A stretch of DNA of 64,000 bases from Lithodes maja. Lineage: Eukaryota > Arthropoda > Malacostraca > Decapoda > Lithodidae. A program made the translations under genes and the position numbers. Positions 1-9,886 of this stretch are shown piece after piece. The stretch spans positions 1-64,000 of the forward strand of contig JBAKBP010007589.1 in NCBI GenBank assembly GCA_037953745.1. The letters run 5' to 3'. Every line of letters begins with the position of its first letter. Positions within the stretch are counted from its first letter, which is position 1. The notes under the pieces were generated by a model that worked only from the letters and a program-made list of their open reading frames with translations, was not told the DNA's origin and made no database searches.

Positions 1-420
1 CATGTAAACCTGGACATTCTCACATATGTGCGAATTTAACACGTAGCGTTGTATAGAACTAAGGTTGTGTTCCTTTGGTGTGAGACCCAATACCCTTTCA
101 GCATCTGGTAGGATATTTCCGTAATGCGCGGGTGCCACATCATCAATTGGGATACAAACCAGGTCCCACTTGGTTAAACCGAACACTGGCTTATTCCATA
201 TATTTGTATGATTAAACTCCTTGATGTCGTCGATCACAGCGAGTTGGTTAGTCTCGCCCAATAACATACTGGTCATTTCTTCTCGGGGAAGTGTAGTGAT
301 GGGTAAGGATTGGTTAAGACCCTTAAGGATGGTCTTTTGGACATTTTCAAGAAAACTTAGTAGTGATGTATCCTTACTGAAAGTCCCCTTGGCTTTAATA
401 ACAATTGCTTTAGAGTCCAT
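1..420 (-). CDS. Unrecognised viral gene, tandem copy A (partial, runs off left edge)
   Basis: This is the N-terminal 140 codons of a gene that recurs at 1398-2702 and, broken, at 3493-8270. I chose the ATG at 418-420 (protein begins MDSK) because it is shared by all copies and a TATA-like run lies about 50 nt upstream (471-480). The frame stays open further upstream, so a longer start is possible. The body differs from copy B at roughly one base in six by eye, although the 5' flanks of A and B are almost identical. No domain is recognised. The gene continues beyond the left edge of the window. Confidence 0.7.
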   Translation of the reverse strand, partial: MDSKAIVIKAKGTFSKDTSLLSFLENVQKTILKGLNQSLPITTLPREEMTSMLLGETNQLAVIDDIKEFNHTNIWNKPVFGLTKWDLVCIPIDDVAPAHYGNILPDAERVLGLTPKEHNLSSIQRYVLNSHICENVQVYM

Positions 421-1397
421 CTCGCCACTATAGTAATTTGTCAAGTGAAACACATTATACCAGAAGCAGACTATATATACATTGTAGGTTAGGGGAGGGG
501 GTAACCCTATCTGACGTGTTCCAGAGTCGATCTCGCCCGGCGCCGCTCCACTGGCTGGTACATTCTCTATCTTACCTGTTCCAGTAAACCCAAGCCATAT
601 TTGGTGCGACCAGTTCACCATGTGTGGATATATTTTCATCAAATGATATTAACCCTTTAAACAGGCAAATTATGGGGATATTTGCAGTAGGGTTGGAATT
701 AGAATGCTTTCACCCTTTAGCAGAATACTTCACAACACTTTGACCAATATAACTTATTCGGATTCGAAAACACTTCGACTTTCCTGGATTCTTCTACATT
801 GTCTTTATCAACATTATTTAATGTGAAAAAGAAACGCGTTTTTTGGTCAGATAAAGTTTATTGTAAAATATCATACCACATTCTCTCCATAAATTTAACA
901 ATGTTTATAGCAGATTCAAAAATTACACTCTGAAGTTCTAGTAACGTCACACACCACTCATCTTGTCATAGTAGATACATAGCTTCATGACCTCCGAAAG
1001 AGAAGATAACACCCCATACACTAAAAGTGAACTTGTCTTGGAGACACGAAACGGGATTTAGAGTCCCTAACCTACAATATATATATAACGACTTTAATAC
1101 AATTTTGGTATATCAAGACCATTATTCACAAGGCAATGTCACGATTTTGAACTTGTCCTGTCTTTTTCTCGAATATAATTCCACAAATTCAGACCTCCAT
1201 GTTCCTTGGACACTAAAGTGAATTGGTCTTGTATGGTGGAATATATATATATATGTCTACTTCTGTATGTCTACATCCCAACCCGACCTAATAGACAATA
1301 AGAAGCAATTTTATAAAGTTATTTATATTCGTAAGGGGTAACAATAAGAAGAAATGTGATAAAGCTGTCTATATTTATATAAGGTCTCTTATACCAT
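421..1397. other. Intergenic flank between copies A and B
   Basis: There is no convincing gene here. The stretch holds the upstream flank of copy A (TATA-like run 471-480; GC-rich block 520-560), a remnant of the 146-residue ORF at about 865-940 on the minus strand (compare 15030-15110), and two copies of a short repeated non-coding motif starting ACTAAAGTGAATTGGTCTTG or its variant at about 1020-1058 and 1211-1239. Two copies of AATAAGAAGAAAT-type sequence follow near 1300 and 1345. Confidence 0.6.
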
Positions 1398-2702
1398 TTA
1401 GGTGGTATACTCTGTATCAAACTCACATATTATGGGTGTACTGTCATAGGCTGAGATTTTCCCAAAGATAAATGTGTCAAAGGCTATCTTAGTATTGGTG
1501 ACTATAACTCCATCTAGGAGGTGGGCCTCGTTATGGTTTCCTTTTATAGGTAGCTGCTTAGGTAATTTATCCTGAAATACTCTGTTTTCCACTTTGCCTT
1601 TTTCATCACGACCAATACAAAAGTATGGGCAGAACCAATTGTCAAAGATGTGAACCTTACACCCCATGACCTCCGAAAGAGAAGACAACACCCAACGTCT
1701 TATGCCCGTGTTTAGATCCATATTAACCGCCACATAGCCCTTTATAGCCCTGAAAGGTTCTGTATGGTTAACATGACCTTCTATATGTTTTCTCGACAGG
1801 TTCTTTTGCAGGGTATCCTTCAACTCTTCCACTTTAGTAGACTGCAGCTTCTCGTAAGCCAGTTCTCCCTCCAGGGTATCTTCCCCCAGGGTACATACAA
1901 CAATGGTAACATGCGTATTCTTATATATATCCTTACGTGTCAGTGTTTTATCAAAGAAGGACACATGTTCCAACATTGGCTCTTTCTTTAATTCGTCAAT
2001 GATATCATCCTTCAACCACTCCAGCGATAAGCTAGTTAACGCAAAGTAGTACTTGGGGTTTATATAACGACTCAAGCCTATGACATGGCCACTGTGGACG
2101 TCTAACAATTGTAACTCCTCAATATAGCTGCAATCCTCTTGTTGTTTCATAGTCTTACGCTGAGATATTTTGATTGGCCACCTAACCACGTCCACCATCC
2201 TCATCTTGGAGTCTCCCTGGAGTACTTGTACTAACTCTTCTTTGAACACATTTACTTTCTCCGGTAATAGGAGCAATGGGAATATGTTGACTGGGACATT
2301 CTCACATATGTGCGATTTTAACACGTAGCATTGTATAGCATGAAGGGTGTGTTCCTTTGGTGTGAGACCCAATACATGTCCGGCATTGGGTAGGATATTG
2401 CGATAATACGTGGGTGCGATATAATCAATTGGAATATAAACCAGGTTCCACTTGTTTAAACCGATCCCGGGCATATGCCATATTTTTTTAATATTAAAAT
2501 TCTTGATGTCGTCGATCACAGCTGGTTGGTTAGTCTCACCCAATATTATACTGGTCATTTCTTCTGGGGGGAGCTTAATGATGGATGATGATTGGCGAAC
2601 ACCCTTAAGGATGGTGTTTTGGACTTGTTCAAGAAAACTTAGTAGTGATTTATCCTTACTGAAAGCCCCCTTGGCTTTAATAACAATAACTTTAGAGTCC
2701 AT
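1398..2702 (-). CDS. Unrecognised viral gene, tandem copy B (complete, 434 aa)
   Basis: This is the only complete copy of the array, 434 residues from the MDSK start at 2700-2702. The frame is open 21 codons further to an ATG at 2765, but a TATA-like run sits inside that extension, which favours the inner start. The protein is mixed alpha/beta in character with no signal peptide or membrane segment. It has a Cys-containing C-terminal third (for example MGCKVHIFDNWFCPYFCIG). I do not recognise the family. Its conservation as an open frame beside diverged copies argues that it is or was functional. It sits alone on the minus strand with no operon partner. Confidence 0.75.
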   Translation of the reverse strand: MDSKVIVIKAKGAFSKDKSLLSFLEQVQNTILKGVRQSSSIIKLPPEEMTSIILGETNQPAVIDDIKNFNIKKIWHMPGIGLNKWNLVYIPIDYIAPTYYRNILPNAGHVLGLTPKEHTLHAIQCYVLKSHICENVPVNIFPLLLLPEKVNVFKEELVQVLQGDSKMRMVDVVRWPIKISQRKTMKQQEDCSYIEELQLLDVHSGHVIGLSRYINPKYYFALTSLSLEWLKDDIIDELKKEPMLEHVSFFDKTLTRKDIYKNTHVTIVVCTLGEDTLEGELAYEKLQSTKVEELKDTLQKNLSRKHIEGHVNHTEPFRAIKGYVAVNMDLNTGIRRWVLSSLSEVMGCKVHIFDNWFCPYFCIGRDEKGKVENRVFQDKLPKQLPIKGNHNEAHLLDGVIVTNTKIAFDTFIFGKISAYDSTPIICEFDTEYTT

Positions 2703-3492
2703 CTCGCCACTGTAGTAATTTGTCAAGTGAAACACATTATACCAGAAACAGACTATATAATACATTGTAGGTTGGGGGAGGGGGGTAACCCTATCTGACG
2801 TGTTCCAGAGTCGATCTCGCCCGGCGCCGTTCCACTGGCTGGTACATTCTCTATCTTACCTGTTCCAGTAAACCCAAGCCATATTTGGTGCGACCAGTTC
2901 ACCATGTGTGGATATATTTTCATCAAATGATATTAACCCTTTAAACAGGCAAATTATGGGGATATTTGCAGTAGGGTTGGAATTAGAATGCTTTCACCCT
3001 TTAGCGGAATGCTTCACAACACTTTGACCAATATAACTTATTCGGATTCGAAAAAACTTCGACTTTCCTGGATTCTTCTACATTGTCTTTATCAACATTA
3101 TTTAAGGTGAAAAAGAAACGCGTTTTTTGGTCAGATAAAGTTTATTGTAAAAAAATCATACCACATTCTCTCCATAAATTTAACAATGTTTATAGCAGAT
3201 TCAAAAATTACACTCTGAAGTTCTAGTAACGTCACACACCACTCATCTTGTCATAGTAGATACATAGCTTCATGACCTCCGAAAGAGAAGACAACACCCC
3301 ATACACTAAAAGTGAACTTGTCTTGGAGACACGAAACGGGATTTAGAGTCCCTAACCTACAATATATATGTCTACTTCTGTATCCAACTCGACCTAATAG
3401 ACAATAAGAAGCAATGTTATAGTTATTTATATTCATAAGGGATAACAATAAGAAGAAATTTTATAAAGCTATCTATATTTATATGGGGTCTC
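2703..3492. other. Intergenic flank between copies B and C
   Basis: This is the duplicate of 421-1397 with a deletion. It repeats the GC-rich block (2803-2845), the 146-residue-ORF remnant (about 3165-3235, minus strand) and the short non-coding motif (about 3305-3342). ORFs inside it are not conserved between the two units and are not called. Confidence 0.6.
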
Positions 3493-3800
3493 TTATACCA
3501 TGTAGGTGGTATACTCTGTATCAAACTCACATATTATGGGTGTACTGTCATAGGCTGAGATTTTCCCAAAGATAAATGTGTCAAAGGCTATCTTAGTATT
3601 GGTGACTATAACTCCATATAGGAGGTGGGCCTCCTTATGGTTTCCTTTTATAGGTAGCTGCTTAGGTAATTTATCCTGAAATACTCTGTTTTCCACATTG
3701 TCGTTTTCATCACAACCAATACAAAAGTGTGGGCAGAACCAACAGTCTATGTGAACCTTACATCCCATGACCTCCGAAAGAGAAGACAACACCCAACGTC

Positions 3801-4061
3801 ATAGCCACCAGCACAAATCGTCGTCTAGCAAACCTCTGCAGGAAGGAGAACGTGGGATTCGTCGACACCTGGGACAATTTCTACTACGATGACTATTTGT
3901 TTTCGGACGATGGAGTTCATCTGAACCAGGTGGGAGCAGCACGTTTTGGGCGTCTTCTCAACGATGCGGTGAAGGATTTTCGGAGAAGAAATCGACTCAG
4001 CACAGGACAACCAGGAAGGAGGACCGAAGACAGCGAGGACGGCAACCTACAAAGGAATTAA
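3801..4061 (+). pseudogene. LINE ORF1 3' fragment, SGNH esterase end
   Basis: The frame reads from the 5' break to a stop at 4061 and contains FVDTWDNF followed by DDGVHLNQVG, the Asp/His block that ends SGNH (GDSL-like) hydrolases. ORF1 esterase domains are known in CR1 and L2 LINEs, which supports the clade call. The catalytic Ser and oxyanion blocks are lost with the 5' truncation, so this is a fragment. It ends 27 bp before the ORF2 start. Confidence 0.7.
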
Positions 4062-4087
4062 ATACTAATCCGTCAAGAACCGCGAAT

Positions 4088-7039
4088 TTGGATAAATCTC
4101 CACCAACACGACCCAAATTCAAAACCGTCAGGGATAACGACCGAGGACCTAGGACAGCCATGAATGTAAATGTAGATCCGACCAGAACCAAAAATTCGAT
4201 GAAAGAACGTAATGCGAGTTCTAAAACCGCAACTTTAAAGGTTTTCTATGCAAACGCTCGTAGCATACGCAATAAATTTTCAGATTTAGAGGAACTAGTG
4301 TTTACAGAAAATTATGATGTGATTGGCATAACAGAATCTTGGCTCAATACAGAAGATAGAGACTTTTTAGCAGAGTATTCACTTCCCGGTTATGTAATGT
4401 TTGAGAACAGCCGAATAAATAAAAATGGAGGTGGCGTTTTATTTTATATCAAAGAAAGTCTTAACCCGACCCTCGTGTCAAAACCTCAAATTGTGAACGT
4501 CGACACATCTTTTGTGCTAATAAAGAATAATAAAGGTACAAAAATAATACTTGCGTTAATATACAGACCTCCAGCTCAATCAGTGCAAACTGACCGAGAA
4601 ATTTACGAACAAATTGCAGATGTAAGTAACTCACAAGATACCGTAATTTTTGGCGACTTTAATTTACCTGTGACCAAGTGGGGCGATACTCTTACTTCAC
4701 ACTCCGGACATGACTTGTATACGAACTTGCAAGAGAGTTCGCTTTATCAATTTGTTCGAACGCCGACCCGTGGTAATAACGTTCTTGACATTGTACTTGC
4801 AACAAAAGAAGAATTGATAGAGAATTTGAATGTTGGTGATGAATTCAGTAACAGCGACCATCGTACGATAACTTTCACTTTAAAGTTTACTAGTAACGAA
4901 CCAAATAGTAGCATTGAAAAAGTCCCTAATTTCAAGAAAGCAAACTTCCATAAACTTAGAGCTATGTTTAAAGAAACTGACTGGAGCTTTTTAATTAACA
5001 ATAACGACATAAATACATCTTGGAAGTTATTCGAAACCACTTACCTAAAAGCAGTGCAAGACTGCATACCATCGAAAATACGGCGTCCAGGCCATAATAA
5101 TAAGCCCAAATGGTGGAATAAAGATATTTCAAACTGCCTGCTTGCTAAAAAAATTGCTAATGATAGATTAAAATCCTCACAAAATGACGAAGAACGGGTG
5201 AAATTTGTAGAGCTACGACGCAAAGCCAAAAAGTTAATTAAGCAAAGTAAAAAGACCTTAGAGTTACATATTGCGAATCAAAGTAAAACAAACCCGAAAG
5301 AATTCTATAGTTATATCAGAAAGAAAAAAGTAGTTACTTCAACTGTTGGACCGTTAGTCGATGAAAAAGGTGAATACACCAAAGACGAAGTACAAATGAG
5401 TAATGCCCTCAATACCTTCTTTGCATCAGTTTTTACAACCGAAGACCTCAGTGATATCCCTACACCATCGCCGATTCAGATTGATAATTCAGATGTTCTA
5501 AGCAATATCACCGTTACAGAGAGAGAAGTATTGAATTGTTTAGATAAACTCAAAGTAAATAAAACGCCAGGACCTGATACAATCTCGCCTAGAGTTCTAA
5601 AGGAAGCTAAGAATGAGCTCTCCAAACCACTGACATTACTATTCAATAAATCCTTGCAGTCTGGAACTATGCCTGATCAGTGGAAGCTAGCCAACGTAAC
5701 ACCGATATTCAAAAAAGGCAGCAAATCTCTACCCAGTAACTATCGTCCAATTAGCTTAACCTCAGTTGTATGTAAAATGCTAGAAACGGTCATACGAGAC
5801 AGACTCGTAAATCACTTAGAGGAAAATAACATACTTAAAGATACTCAACACGGCTTTCGTAAAAAACGTTCCTGTTTAACAAACCTCTTAGACTTCTTCC
5901 ACGATATCCTCAACCTCTACGATGAGAGTAAAGCTGTAGATATTATATACCTTGATTTTCAAAAGGCCTTTGACAAAGTTCCCCACAAACGTTTACTGCT
6001 AAAACTAAAAGCGCATGGAATACAAGACGGTGTGTTGAAATGGATAGAAAATTGGCTCAACAACAGAAAGCAAAGAGTAGTCATAAACGGTAAGGCATCT
6101 AAATGGACCAATGTAAGTAGCGGGGTACCCCAGGGATCGGAACTAGGACCAATTCTCTTTCTAATTTACATCAACGACATAGATGAGGGTCTCACCTGCA
6201 CAATCTCAAAATTTGCTGACGATACAAAAATTGCAAATAGCGTACTCTCAAAAGAACAAGTTGACGATATGCAACACAATCTAGATAAATTGTCATGTTG
6301 GGCCCAAATTTGGCAAATGAGTTTCAATGCTGATAAATGTAAAGTACTACATGTCGGATACCTAAATGAGAAAGCAAACTATTCGATGAATGGCACTCAG
6401 CTTAAGAATGTAAACAGAGAAACTGATCTGGGAGTAACAATATCGAGTAACCTAAAACCGAGTCAACAATGTTCAGAAGTTGTTAAGAAGGCAAACAAAA
6501 TAATTGGCTTTATAGGCAGGTCATTTGAGCATAAATCCAAAGAAGTTATCCTAACCCTTTACAATTCCTTAGTCCGCCCTCTTCTGGAATACTGCGTTCA
6601 ATCCTGGTGCCCTTATTACCAAAAAGATATAAACAAGCTAGAACGAGTTCAACGTAGAGTTACCAAAATGATACCTAGCCTAAAGAACAAACCATACGAA
6701 GAGCGTCTTAGAGAATTAAATCTATTTCCTTTAACCCAGCGCAGATTAAGAGGCGACTTAATTCAAGTGTTCAAAATCATCAAAGGCATCGACAATATGA
6801 ACTGTAGTAAGTACTTCACTATCGACCAATCTAATTACACACGGGGAAACGGTTGCAAAATTATTGGTAAATCTTTTAACTCGCACGAATCTAAGAATTT
6901 CTTCTTCAATCGAGTTGTCAATTTGTGGAATGGGCTTCCCCGAAACGTTATAGACTGCAGCACCGTTGATTCATTTAAATTCCGCCTAGACAAATATCTC
7001 GCATCAAACCCGCGACTGACTGCGTTTGTAAATGAATAA
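4088..7039 (+). CDS. LINE ORF2: endonuclease and reverse transcriptase (983 aa)
   Basis: The ORF is uninterrupted, with an apurinic-type endonuclease in roughly residues 50-290 (GITESWL, GDFNLP and SDH motifs in order) and a reverse transcriptase in roughly 480-780 (GPD, NYRPISLTS, FQKAFDKVPH, SSGVPQGS and FADD boxes), followed by the C-terminal region typical of CR1-like elements. The polymerase box is FADD rather than YADD, a common variant. There is no internal stop, so the insertion is young relative to the broken LINEs right of 33 kb. It is a host element, unrelated to viral replication. Confidence 0.9.
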   Translation: MDKSPPTRPKFKTVRDNDRGPRTAMNVNVDPTRTKNSMKERNASSKTATLKVFYANARSIRNKFSDLEELVFTENYDVIGITESWLNTEDRDFLAEYSLPGYVMFENSRINKNGGGVLFYIKESLNPTLVSKPQIVNVDTSFVLIKNNKGTKIILALIYRPPAQSVQTDREIYEQIADVSNSQDTVIFGDFNLPVTKWGDTLTSHSGHDLYTNLQESSLYQFVRTPTRGNNVLDIVLATKEELIENLNVGDEFSNSDHRTITFTLKFTSNEPNSSIEKVPNFKKANFHKLRAMFKETDWSFLINNNDINTSWKLFETTYLKAVQDCIPSKIRRPGHNNKPKWWNKDISNCLLAKKIANDRLKSSQNDEERVKFVELRRKAKKLIKQSKKTLELHIANQSKTNPKEFYSYIRKKKVVTSTVGPLVDEKGEYTKDEVQMSNALNTFFASVFTTEDLSDIPTPSPIQIDNSDVLSNITVTEREVLNCLDKLKVNKTPGPDTISPRVLKEAKNELSKPLTLLFNKSLQSGTMPDQWKLANVTPIFKKGSKSLPSNYRPISLTSVVCKMLETVIRDRLVNHLEENNILKDTQHGFRKKRSCLTNLLDFFHDILNLYDESKAVDIIYLDFQKAFDKVPHKRLLLKLKAHGIQDGVLKWIENWLNNRKQRVVINGKASKWTNVSSGVPQGSELGPILFLIYINDIDEGLTCTISKFADDTKIANSVLSKEQVDDMQHNLDKLSCWAQIWQMSFNADKCKVLHVGYLNEKANYSMNGTQLKNVNRETDLGVTISSNLKPSQQCSEVVKKANKIIGFIGRSFEHKSKEVILTLYNSLVRPLLEYCVQSWCPYYQKDINKLERVQRRVTKMIPSLKNKPYEERLRELNLFPLTQRRLRGDLIQVFKIIKGIDNMNCSKYFTIDQSNYTRGNGCKIIGKSFNSHESKNFFFNRVVNLWNGLPRNVIDCSTVDSFKFRLDKYLASNPRLTAFVNE

Positions 7040-8334
7040 CTTTATCCTCCCCTCAGTTACTAACCCATATGTCCCCTACTAACTTCCTAGTCCTGCCACG
7101 TTAGTGGCAGGGCAGTAGTTCCCTTTCCAATGTTCCCTTACCCACTCTAAACCACTGTTTGGACACTTGATCCTCAGTGTTTTGGAGGACAAGCAGCCTA
7201 GAAGGGTCACTAGATCTGTTGTTGCTTGATTTCCTTTGTACTCCTTTGTACTTTGTACTCCTTTGTCTTATGCCCGTGTTTAGATCCATATTAACCGCCA
7301 CATATCCCTGTATAGCCCTGAAAGGTTCTGTATGGTTAACATGACCTTCTATATGTTTTCTCGACAGGTTCTTTTTCAGGGTATCCTTCAACTCTTCCAC
7401 TTTAGTAGACTGCAGCTTCTCGTAAGCCAGTTCTCCCTCCAGGGTATCTTCCCCTAGGGTACATACAATAATGGTAACATGCGTATTCTTATACATATCC
7501 TTACGTGTCAGTGTGTTATCAAAGAAGGACACATGTTCCAACATTGGCTCTTTCTTTAATTCGTCAATGATATCATCCTTCAACCACTCCAGCGATAAGC
7601 TAGTTAACGCAAAGTAGTACTTGGGGTTTATATAACGACTCAATCCTATGACATAGCCACTATGGACGTCAAACAATTGTAACTCCTCAATATAGCTGCA
7701 ATCCTCTTGTTGTTTCATAGTCTTACGCTGAGATATTTTGATTGGCCACCTAACCACGTCCACCATCCTCATCTTGGAGTCTCCCTGGAGTACTTGTACT
7801 AACTCTTCTTTGAACACATTTACTTTCTCCGGTAATAGGAGCAATGGGAATATGTTGACTTGGACATTCTCACATATGTGCGATTTTAACACGTAGCATT
7901 GTATAGCATGAAGGGTGTGTTCCTTTGGTGTGAGACCCAATACATGTCCGGCATTGGGTAGGATATTGCGATAATACGTGGGTGCGATATAATCAATTGG
8001 AATATAAACCAGGTTCCACTTGTTTAAACCGATCCCGGGCATATGACACATTTTTTTAATATTAAAATTCTTGATGTGGTCGATCACATCTGGTTGGTTA
8101 GTCTCACCCAATATTATACTGGTCATTTCTTCTGGGGGGAGCTTAATGATGGATGATGATTGGCGAACACCCTTAAGGATGGTGTTTTGGACTTGTTCAA
8201 GAAAACTTAGTAGTGATTTATCCTTACTGAAAGCCCCCTTGGCTTTAATAACGATAGCTTTAGAGTCCATCTCGCCACTGTAGTAATTTGTCAAGTGAAA
8301 CACATTATACCAGAAACAGACTATATATACATTA

Positions 8335-8405
8335 TAGGTTAGGGGGTCGAGATTCTTTTCATATAATTCCGCCAATGTATCCAGTACCCATACATGAAAC
8401 TGGGA
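8335..8405 (-). pseudogene. Inverted fragment of the 179-residue viral ORF
   Basis: The complement of this stretch matches the part of the 23576-24115 gene around 23930-23980 (the GTACTGGATACATTGGCGGA region). It lies where the tandem array flank ends, so it probably marks a rearrangement breakpoint. From 8406 to 8553 I see nothing recognisable. Confidence 0.55.
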
Positions 8406-8553
8406 ACGGTTATCACCGCCAAAAACAGAGTTCTCTGGACAGACACATTCAGAGTTCTCTGGCCAAGACAGCACATTCTTCACCCAAAATTGGTTCACCG
8501 AGTATACCCTTTCATTTTTTTTCTACAGTAAAAAAGCTAGGCTAAAAATGTAA

Positions 8554-8561
8554 TATATAAG
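8554..8561 (+). promoter_or_regulatory. TATA box of the macrodomain gene
   Basis: TATATAAG lies 34 nt before the ATG at 8595. Similar spacing is seen before the cyclooxygenase, the 304-residue ORF and the 88-residue ORF, which suggests a common viral core promoter layout. Confidence 0.5.
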
Positions 8562-8594
8562 GATGACAAATATATTTAAAAGGTGCACATTAAC

Positions 8595-9182
8595 ATGGAC
8601 AACCTGAAAACTACACCGGGAAGTGTGACAGATATAACCTATGCCAATATAGATTACATTATAGTACAGATATTGAATTGTTGCGCCATTAAGTCACATG
8701 GACTATCCGAAGCTCTGGGGAAAAAATATCCCTATAGTAATGTTTACACTCTCAGACGACAAATCAAAAATTATAATCGCGCCATTGTTTCCGATCGGTC
8801 CAAACCGGGTGATATTCAAATATGTGAGCCCTCTTTATTCATGAAGGAAAGACCCACCATTGTAAATATTTTCGGACAATTTTATATGGGAAAGAGTGGA
8901 TGCTTTTTATCTCGGCAAATATTGAATGCATCAAATGTCGATAACCATCTCCGAACAGGAATAGAACAAGATACGCCGGATAATCGATTGAAATGGTTTA
9001 AACTTGGATTACAACAACTACAAAGCTATACAATCAAAAATCCATGCAAACATATTATATTTCCATACAAAATAGGGTGCAACCTGGGAGGGGGTAATTG
9101 GACCCAATATTCTCAAGCGATACAAATGTTTAAGGATAATGTGGCAAATCCAGTATCCATAGTGAAAAGACCAGACGAATAA
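8595..9182 (+). CDS. Macrodomain protein, probable ADP-ribose-binding or hydrolysing enzyme (195 aa)
   Basis: The protein is a single macrodomain. From the ATG at 8595, residues 27-45 (LNCCAIKSHGLSEALGKKY) fit the N-terminal ligand loop, 70-76 contain KPGDIQI, 90-95 fit the central NIFGQ strand, and 159-169 (KIGCNLGGGNW) is the signature loop seen in TARG1-like and phage or viral macrodomains. Family members bind ADP-ribose, and many remove it from proteins or nucleic acid. Viral macrodomains commonly oppose host ADP-ribosylation; that role here is inference. A GTG four codons upstream is less likely as start. A TATA box lies 34 nt before the ATG, and an AATAAA overlaps the stop. Two decayed copies of its 3' end lie near 14.4 and 14.9 kb. 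Confidence 0.8.
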   Translation: MDNLKTTPGSVTDITYANIDYIIVQILNCCAIKSHGLSEALGKKYPYSNVYTLRRQIKNYNRAIVSDRSKPGDIQICEPSLFMKERPTIVNIFGQFYMGKSGCFLSRQILNASNVDNHLRTGIEQDTPDNRLKWFKLGLQQLQSYTIKNPCKHIIFPYKIGCNLGGGNWTQYSQAIQMFKDNVANPVSIVKRPDE

Positions 9183-9183
9183 A
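9178..9183 (+). terminator. Polyadenylation signal overlapping the macrodomain stop codon
   Basis: AATAAA includes the TAA stop at 9180-9182. Stop-overlapping poly(A) signals are common in compact DNA virus genomes. Confidence 0.5.
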
Positions 9184-9189
9184 TTATTG

Positions 9190-9460
9190 TTATAATTTGG
9201 GTTTTTTATTCCAATTATCAATACAGTTTACATAATTTTCCTTAAATTTAACAATGTTTATAGTTGATTCAAAAATTGCATTCTGAAGTTCTAATAGTGA
9301 TAAGTTAGAATACATCTTCCGTCTAAGCTTTTGCTGAATTGGCGGTCTTCTCTTTTCATTATATTATGGTTCATAGATATTAACCTCATTAGTCACAATT
9401 TACGCCATCATATTTTTTAATCTCCAATAGGTCCTCTTTATTCATTTTGGGTACAAAATC
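9190..9460 (-). pseudogene. Decayed copy of the 146-residue ORF
   Basis: The complement matches the 14981-15421 gene over its C-terminal part (LLELQ..IFESTINIVKF region near 9240-9300) and its middle (near 9390-9440), with about 130 nt missing between them and the frame lost. It directly follows the intact macrodomain gene, mirroring the layout at 14840-15421. From 9461 to 9689 there is a short open frame (9475-9693) without recognisable content that ends at the piggyBac insertion. Confidence 0.75.
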
Positions 9461-9886
9461 CCATTGATTTCCCAGTGATTGCCGCTGAGAGTCACGTATA
9501 CACCCCCAAACATTTAAAAATGATGAAACACTTTCAACAGACCAGAATTACCCGCGGCAAGCTTATAACATCAAGCCGCATTTGTAAAACTAAAAAAACA
9601 CCATTTCTACCCAATGTCAGTGTATTGTCCGAATGCCTTACTACAACAACCACCTCAAAATATTTTAAACAATACCAGAGCTGGTCAAATTAACCCCTCC
9701 AACCCGGATGACCTCATATACGCCCATAACATACTCGGCCCGCGCAACCCGGATGGCCTCATGTACGCCCCTTGCTTTCGTGCTTGATTTTCGAAAGCCG
9801 CGCGCACAGTTTGTGATGATTGGGCGGTAGGTGGCGCCACCCGGCGTCAACGACGCCACAACAACAGTATCTACCCCGACGCCATC

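Larger units (their letters stand above)
1..3492. repeat. Tandem duplication, about 2.1-2.3 kb period
   Basis: Positions 1-1397 align with 2283-3492, and 1398-1750 aligns with 3493-3800. The unit is one copy of the 434-residue gene plus its upstream flank. The second unit lacks about 150-190 bp that lie near 1110-1270 in the first. The array ends at about 8335, where the upstream flank of copy C diverges into other viral sequence. Flanks are about 99 percent identical by eye. Confidence 0.85.
3801..7264 (+). mobile_element. CR1/L2-type non-LTR retrotransposon inserted in viral gene copy C
   Basis: This is a 5'-truncated LINE: the end of an esterase-bearing ORF1, a complete ORF2 (4088-7039), a short 3' UTR, and a 3' tail built from repeats of about ten bases (CCTTTGTACT-like, 7225-7264). 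Repeat-type tails and short or absent target duplications are usual in the CR1/L2 group. The insertion of a host retrotransposon into a viral gene indicates that the viral DNA was in a host chromosome when this happened. Confidence 0.85.
3493..8270 (-). pseudogene. Unrecognised viral gene, tandem copy C, split by a LINE
   Basis: The C-terminal part lies at 3493-3800 and the N-terminal part at 7265-8270 (ATG at 8268-8270), separated by a CR1-type LINE of about 3.46 kb. The break falls between the codons matching NTGIR and VLSSLSE of copy B. Both halves are nearly identical to copy B and carry no other obvious disabling change, so the insertion is what broke this copy. A three-base overlap (GTC) at both junctions is either a very short target duplication or microhomology. 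Upstream of the ATG the array flank persists to about 8335 and then changes abruptly. Confidence 0.8.
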
